A stretch of 64,000 bases of DNA from Leisingera aquaemixtae (lineage in GTDB: Bacteria > Pseudomonadota > Alphaproteobacteria > Rhodobacterales > Rhodobacteraceae). Positions 60,159 to 64,000 of the stretch are shown in pieces (position 1 is the first letter of the stretch; each line of letters opens with the position of its first letter). Where the stretch lies: positions 378,211-442,210 of the forward strand of contig NZ_CYSR01000010.1 of NCBI RefSeq assembly GCF_001458395.1. The letters run 5' to 3'. The notes beneath the pieces are model-generated. The model was not told the DNA's origin. It was given only the letters and a program-made list of their open reading frames with translations, and searched no databases. A program made the translations under genes and the position numbers.

Positions 60159-60866
60159 TCAGCGGGCAGACTGCTCGAAGAAGCGCGCGAGGCATTCCGC
60201 GAAGGCGTGCTGATCGGAATGCTCTGCTAGGCTGTTTATGGCGCGTGCATGGACAGCAGGGCCAAGTTCGTCCCGCATTTCTTCGCTCAGCGCGATGATG
60301 AAATCGCGGGTCATCTCCGGGTGGTGCTGGGTGGTGAAGATGTGGCGGCCCAAGGTGAAGCCCGTGTTCATGCCGTTGCTTTCGCTGAGCGCTGTTGCGC
60401 TCTCCGGCAGCGTGCTGACGCATTCGCAATGGGAGCCGTAGAGTTTGATTTCGTCGGGCAGGCCCGCAGCCCAATCCGGGCGGTGGAGTAGCAGGTTGCG
60501 GGTCAGCCCGTGAACCCAGCCGTCCGGGTTGCGGTCCAGGCTGCCGCCGAGGGCGAGAGCGATGGCCTGATGGCCGAAGCAGGCCCCAAACAGCGGAAAG
60601 CGGCGGGCGTGCGCGGCGCGGATCAAATCCAGCAGCTGTGCAATCCAAGCCGCGCCAGAGCGGGCCGACGCCGGGCTGCCGGTGATCATCGCGCCGTCGA
60701 ACTGAAACAGATCCTGCGGAAACGCGCCGTCCTTCACGGCAAAGACCGTGGTGCGCCAGTCCTGCCGTGCCATCTGGATCAGGCTGGTAAACTTCTCGCC
60801 ATCCTTGGGATGCCTTTGCGCGAATTCGCTTTCGTCGGTGTTGGTCATCAGGATGGCCAAGTGCAT
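60159..60866 (-). CDS. Class I glutamine amidotransferase-like protein
   Basis: 235 residues from ATG 60866 (MHLAILMTNTDESEFAQ); upstream codons reach another ATG at 60920 with no better site. The triad is complete: nucleophile Cys96 in GACFGHQAIALALGG and His182-Glu184 in TQHHPEMTRDF. GMP-synthase-like fold. Not fused to a synthase, so it may hydrolyse a gamma-glutamyl compound, as TdnT does in aniline catabolism. Divergent from the P450 gene, 81 bases apart. Confidence 0.88.
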   Translation of the reverse strand: MHLAILMTNTDESEFAQRHPKDGEKFTSLIQMARQDWRTTVFAVKDGAFPQDLFQFDGAMITGSPASARSGAAWIAQLLDLIRAAHARRFPLFGACFGHQAIALALGGSLDRNPDGWVHGLTRNLLLHRPDWAAGLPDEIKLYGSHCECVSTLPESATALSESNGMNTGFTLGRHIFTTQHHPEMTRDFIIALSEEMRDELGPAVHARAINSLAEHSDQHAFAECLARFFEQSAR

Positions 60867-60947
60867 GAGACAGCTCGCAAGATTCCGTTTTACATATTTA
60901 TGGCTCACATTAATATACAATTAGCCAGCAGGATAGGAAAGCCCGCC

Positions 60948-62207
60948 ATGACAGTTTGGACCCCGACGGATGACGGCCATGCGGATTTGAGCAGCCATGA
61001 CGCGTTTGCACATGGTGCGCCGCACAACACCTTTGCTCGTCTGCGCCGCGAAGACCCGCTGCACTGGACTGAATACGAAGGCGGCAAGAACTTCTGGTCG
61101 GTCACCCGCTATGAAGACATCACGGTGATGAACAAGAACACCGAGGTGTTCTCCTCCGCGCGCGGGATCCGGATGGAGGATCAGTCCTACGCGGAATACC
61201 TGGCGCGGCGCACTTTTCAGGAGACCGATCCGCCGGAGCATTCCAAGGTGCGGATGAAACTGCTGAAGGCGTTCTCGAAGACCACCATGGCGCAGTATGA
61301 GCAGGATATCCGGGACCTGTGCGCGGATATTTTGGATCAGGCGCTGGCCAAGGGAGAATTCGATGCCACCAAGGAAATCGCCCGCCAGCTGCCGATGCGG
61401 ATTCTGGGCCGGGTGGTTGGCCTGCCGGAGGCGGATCTGCCCTGGCTGGTGGAGAAGGGCGATGCACTGATTGCCAACACGGACCCGGATTTCACTTCGC
61501 ATGTGCTGGACAAGATGCAGACGGATGAATTCCGGATGATGCCCTTCAACTCGCCCGCCGGGGCGGAGCTGTATGTCTATGCAAAGGAGCTGATGGAGGA
61601 AAAGGCGCGCAAGGGCGATACCTCGGGCGTGCTGAACCTGATCCTGGAGCCGGCCAAGGACGGGTCGGTCATCACCGAAACCGAGTTCCGCAATTTCTTT
61701 TGCCTGCTGGTGGCGGCGGGCAATGACACTACGCGCTATTCGATTGCTGCGGGCATTCAGGCGATGTGCCATCAGCCGGAGCTGCTGGCGCAGATGCAGG
61801 CGGGCGGGGCGGTCTGGGCTACCGCGGCGGATGAGATTATCCGCTGGGCGACGCCCGCGCTTTATTTCCGGCGCACTGCAACGCGGGATCATGAAATGCA
61901 CGGCAAGACCATCCGCGCGGGCGACAAGGTGCTGTACTGGTTTGTCTCCGCCAACCGGGACGAGGCGCAGTTTGACGATCCATTTCACGTGAATCTGCAC
62001 CGCAGCCCGAACCGGCACCTGTCGTTCGGGCAGTTCGGCCCGCATGTCTGCCTGGGCATGTGGCTGGCACGGCTGGAGGTCACGGTGCTGTTTCAAGAAC
62101 TCGCCAAGCGCATCGGGCGTATCGAGGCCGCCGGGCCGCATAAGTTCCTGCGCTCGAACTTCGTCGGCGGCATCAAGGAGTTGCCGGTCAGGGTGGAGAC
62201 GGCGTAG
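60948..62207 (+). CDS. Cytochrome P450 monooxygenase
   Basis: 419 residues from ATG 60948 with AGGAAAG upstream. Bacterial soluble P450: I-helix LLVAAGNDTTRYSIAAG with AGxDTT (about 256-261), ExxR in ADEIIRWATPALYFRRTAT, and the heme loop HLSFGQFGPHVCLGMWLARL with Cys near 368. The loop has one residue more than the canonical FGxGxHxCxG (QFGPH for xGxH). The electron partners are not in the window. Followed by a glutamine-synthetase-like gene, suggesting oxidation of an N-glutamylated or amine substrate. Confidence 0.94.
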   Translation: MTVWTPTDDGHADLSSHDAFAHGAPHNTFARLRREDPLHWTEYEGGKNFWSVTRYEDITVMNKNTEVFSSARGIRMEDQSYAEYLARRTFQETDPPEHSKVRMKLLKAFSKTTMAQYEQDIRDLCADILDQALAKGEFDATKEIARQLPMRILGRVVGLPEADLPWLVEKGDALIANTDPDFTSHVLDKMQTDEFRMMPFNSPAGAELYVYAKELMEEKARKGDTSGVLNLILEPAKDGSVITETEFRNFFCLLVAAGNDTTRYSIAAGIQAMCHQPELLAQMQAGGAVWATAADEIIRWATPALYFRRTATRDHEMHGKTIRAGDKVLYWFVSANRDEAQFDDPFHVNLHRSPNRHLSFGQFGPHVCLGMWLARLEVTVLFQELAKRIGRIEAAGPHKFLRSNFVGGIKELPVRVETA

Positions 62208-62317
62208 CGGCCGGGCCTCCCCGCAGGAAAGACTCTGCGAAAACCGCTAAATATGTTAAGCAATAGAGCACGGGAAGCCGCTGCCGAAGACTGTCCAGCA
62301 GGGAAGGACCTTGAGCC

Positions 62318-63607
62318 ATGAAGACCCGCTTGCGTGGGATGTTCTGCGACCACCTCAGCATCATGCGGGGTAAATACCTGCCCAATTCCAAGATCGGGGA
62401 TGACTCGACACGGTTCTGCCGGTCGGTTTTCGGCACCCACTACGACAAGGACCTGCTGGATGCGCCGGGTGCGATGGTGAAGCAGGGCCTGCCGGACATG
62501 GAGCTGAGATGGCTGCATGATGACATCCGCGACAGCTGGCATGCCTCGACCAGGGTGGTGCTGGGCGATCTCTATGACGATGAGGGGGAGCCGCTGGCAC
62601 TGTGCCCGCGCCGGGCGCTGAAGCGGGCGGTGGCGGATTGGCAGAAACACGGCCTGACGCCCAAGGTGGGGATCGAGCTGGAAGCCTTTGCCCTGCAGGC
62701 AGACGACCGCGGGCGGCTGATGCCCTATGACGCGCCCGGCGGCGTGGTTTACGGCACCGGCCCCTTTGCTGATCCGTTGCGGTTCAATGACCGGATCTGG
62801 GCGATGGCGGACGACATGGGCTTCTCGCTCGACATGATCACAGCTGAATTCGACAGCCCGCAGTTCGAATACACGCTGACCTTTGATGACGCGGTGAAGG
62901 CGGTGGATGACATCGTGCTGTTCCGCCTGATGGCGCGGGAGGTGGCGCTGGAGTACGGCATTGTCCTCACCTTCATGCCGAAGCCGGTGGCAGAGGCCGG
63001 AGGCTCCGGGATGCATATCAATTTCTCCTTCCTGGACGAGGCGGGCGGTAATGCGCTGTCAGCGGGGCCGCGGGGCGGGCCGGAGCATATGAACGATCTG
63101 GCGCGCGGCTGCCTGGCGGGGCTGCTGCATCACCACAAGGGGCTGGCGGGGCTGATTGCGCCCACCGCCAACAGCTATATGCGGCTGCAGCCGGGGACGC
63201 TGTCGGGCTACTGGCGCAACTGGGGCGGCGACCACCGCAACGTGACCACGCGGATCAGTTCCGAAGGCGGCGCCAAGGCGCGGCTGGAGCACCGGACGGC
63301 GGATGCCTCGGCCAATCCCTACACAGCGGTGGCGGCGGTGCTGCAGGCGGCGCGGCTGGGGGTTGAGAACACCTACCAGCTGCCGCCGATGGAAACCGGC
63401 GACGGCTTTGACCGCACCGATGCGCGCGAGGGCACGGCGGTAGACCTGAAAGGGGCGATGGACGACCTGGAGCGGGACACCGCGCTGGCGGAGGCTGTTG
63501 GCGCAGAGCTGGTCGCCAGCCACGTCTTCATGAAACGCAAGGAAGTGCGCAAGACCCGCGATCTGGAAGGCGACGCGATGCGCGACTTCTACGTGCATTT
63601 CATCTGA
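62318..63607 (+). CDS. Glutamine synthetase-like gamma-glutamyl ligase
   Basis: 429 residues, start with AAGGA upstream. Glutamine-synthetase fold: GIELEAFALQADD and FDSPQFEYTL carry metal Glu residues, GGSGMHINFSFLDE the glutamate-site His, NSYMRLQPGTLSG and KARLEHRTADASANPYTAV the ATP/glutamate Arg and Glu. N-terminal beta-grasp is GMFCDHLSIMRGKYLP. Shorter and diverged from GlnA (about 470); fits gamma-glutamyl-amine ligases (GMAS, PuuA, IpuC, TdnQ type). The 110-base gap to the P450 allows one operon. Confidence 0.88.
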   Translation: MKTRLRGMFCDHLSIMRGKYLPNSKIGDDSTRFCRSVFGTHYDKDLLDAPGAMVKQGLPDMELRWLHDDIRDSWHASTRVVLGDLYDDEGEPLALCPRRALKRAVADWQKHGLTPKVGIELEAFALQADDRGRLMPYDAPGGVVYGTGPFADPLRFNDRIWAMADDMGFSLDMITAEFDSPQFEYTLTFDDAVKAVDDIVLFRLMAREVALEYGIVLTFMPKPVAEAGGSGMHINFSFLDEAGGNALSAGPRGGPEHMNDLARGCLAGLLHHHKGLAGLIAPTANSYMRLQPGTLSGYWRNWGGDHRNVTTRISSEGGAKARLEHRTADASANPYTAVAAVLQAARLGVENTYQLPPMETGDGFDRTDAREGTAVDLKGAMDDLERDTALAEAVGAELVASHVFMKRKEVRKTRDLEGDAMRDFYVHFI

Positions 63608-63971
63608 CCGGCTGCCGCCGGTACCGGCACACTCGTCTCATCTGCAAGCTGCCGGGGCGTAAGGCTGCCGCTGCAAGCACAGTGGAGGGCCATCGCCTGA
63701 TGCACGCGGCCTTGGTCAACGGCTGGTCAGGGGCTGCTGCGGCAGCTGGGCCGGGTGCCGTATCACGCCGCCGCACCGCGCCAGCGGCGCCGCCGGAGGC
63801 GCGGGCCCCCAGCCCCCCCCTCCGGGCCCCCCCTGGCGTCGGGGGGCCCCGGCCCGGGCGGGCCCGGGGGGGGGGGGGCCGGGGGCGGGCGGCGCCTCCC
63901 CCCCGCACCGCCCGCGCGGGGGGGGGGGGGGGGGGGGGCCCCCCCCCCCCTCCCGCCCTAAAGCTTGGCCG
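63608..63971. other. Intergenic stretch with extreme G/C homopolymers
   Basis: 364 bases without a defensible gene. From about 63780 the sequence becomes runs of C and G, ending with 21 consecutive G (63918-63938) then 12 C (63939-63950). It looks like low-quality assembled sequence rather than biology. Confidence 0.7.
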
Positions 63972-64000
63972 TTACAGTGCGGTCCAGCCGCCGTCGACGC
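63972..64000 (-). CDS. 3' end of a probable short-chain dehydrogenase/reductase
   Basis: Reading the minus strand, the last codons give VDGGWTAL and a TAA at 63972-63974. The ending V-D-G-G is the typical C-terminus of SDR enzymes. Only eight residues are in the window, so this is a hint. Confidence 0.5.

Noticed and set aside
60510..60947. N-terminal extension of the P450 frame
   Set aside because: The extra 146 codons overlap the divergent amidotransferase gene and have no P450 similarity; AGGAAAG before the ATG at 60948 marks the true start.

Overview
The window reads as a contiguous piece of a high-GC alphaproteobacterial chromosome, most likely from the roseobacter group of Rhodobacteraceae (Leisingera/Phaeobacter-like by gene content; this is inference, no 16S is present). 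The basis is the ethylmalonyl-CoA (EMC) pathway genes, sdhCDAB and sucCD-sucA operons of alphaproteobacterial type, an H-NS/HvrA-like protein, a luxR-luxI pair, a paa ring-epoxidase operon and GC-rich intergenic palindromes. No rRNA, tRNA, CRISPR array, prophage or insertion sequence was recognised. The window is cut inside sucA at the left edge and, probably, inside a short-chain dehydrogenase at the right edge.

Region 1 (1-17.4 kb) is central carbon metabolism. On the minus strand sucC, sucD and sucA form one tight operon that also carries a GT25 glycosyltransferase and two unrecognised, AT-richer genes; mdh follows upstream. On the plus strand come a sulfite-exporter-like protein with a GNAT gene, then mcl2 and mch of the EMC pathway, then sdhCDAB. 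The suc and sdh promoter regions each carry two copies of the palindrome TGTGATCACA (one base off in one copy) about two helical turns apart, suggesting a shared regulator.

Region 2 (17.4-28.8 kb) has a ZIP-type transporter, small proteins, an ornithine/lysine decarboxylase with a structured leader, a DUF1989 protein, deoD, an H-NS-like protein, ecm (ethylmalonyl-CoA mutase), an apparently frameshifted membrane acyltransferase, a PlsB-like acyltransferase and ccr. Ccr, Ecm, Mch and Mcl2 are four steps of the EMC pathway, which replaces the glyoxylate shunt for growth on acetyl-CoA units.

Region 3 (28.8-45 kb) has the luxR-luxI pair, a RecD-like helicase, an SDR, a TauE/TIGR02186 pair, a BMP-type (nucleoside) ABC transporter operon, rimI-tsaB, a NifU-domain protein, an HCCA-isomerase-like protein, a universal stress protein, a branched-chain aminotransferase and a glyoxalase-family protein.

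Region 4 (45-57 kb) is the paaABCDE phenylacetyl-CoA epoxidase operon with a leading thiolase and a trailing extra PaaA/PaaC-family gene. It diverges, across a TetR-type palindrome, from an AtuA-like protein plus biotin-dependent acyl-CoA carboxylase operon. Region 5 (57-64 kb) has a GNAT, an alkaline-phosphatase-superfamily sulfatase with a variant nucleophile motif, a GntR regulator, and a notable divergent trio: class I glutamine amidotransferase, cytochrome P450 and glutamine-synthetase-like ligase. By analogy with aniline and alkylamine catabolism this could be a glutamylate-oxidise-release pathway. The last 200 bases before the final partial gene hold extreme G and C runs that look like an assembly artefact.
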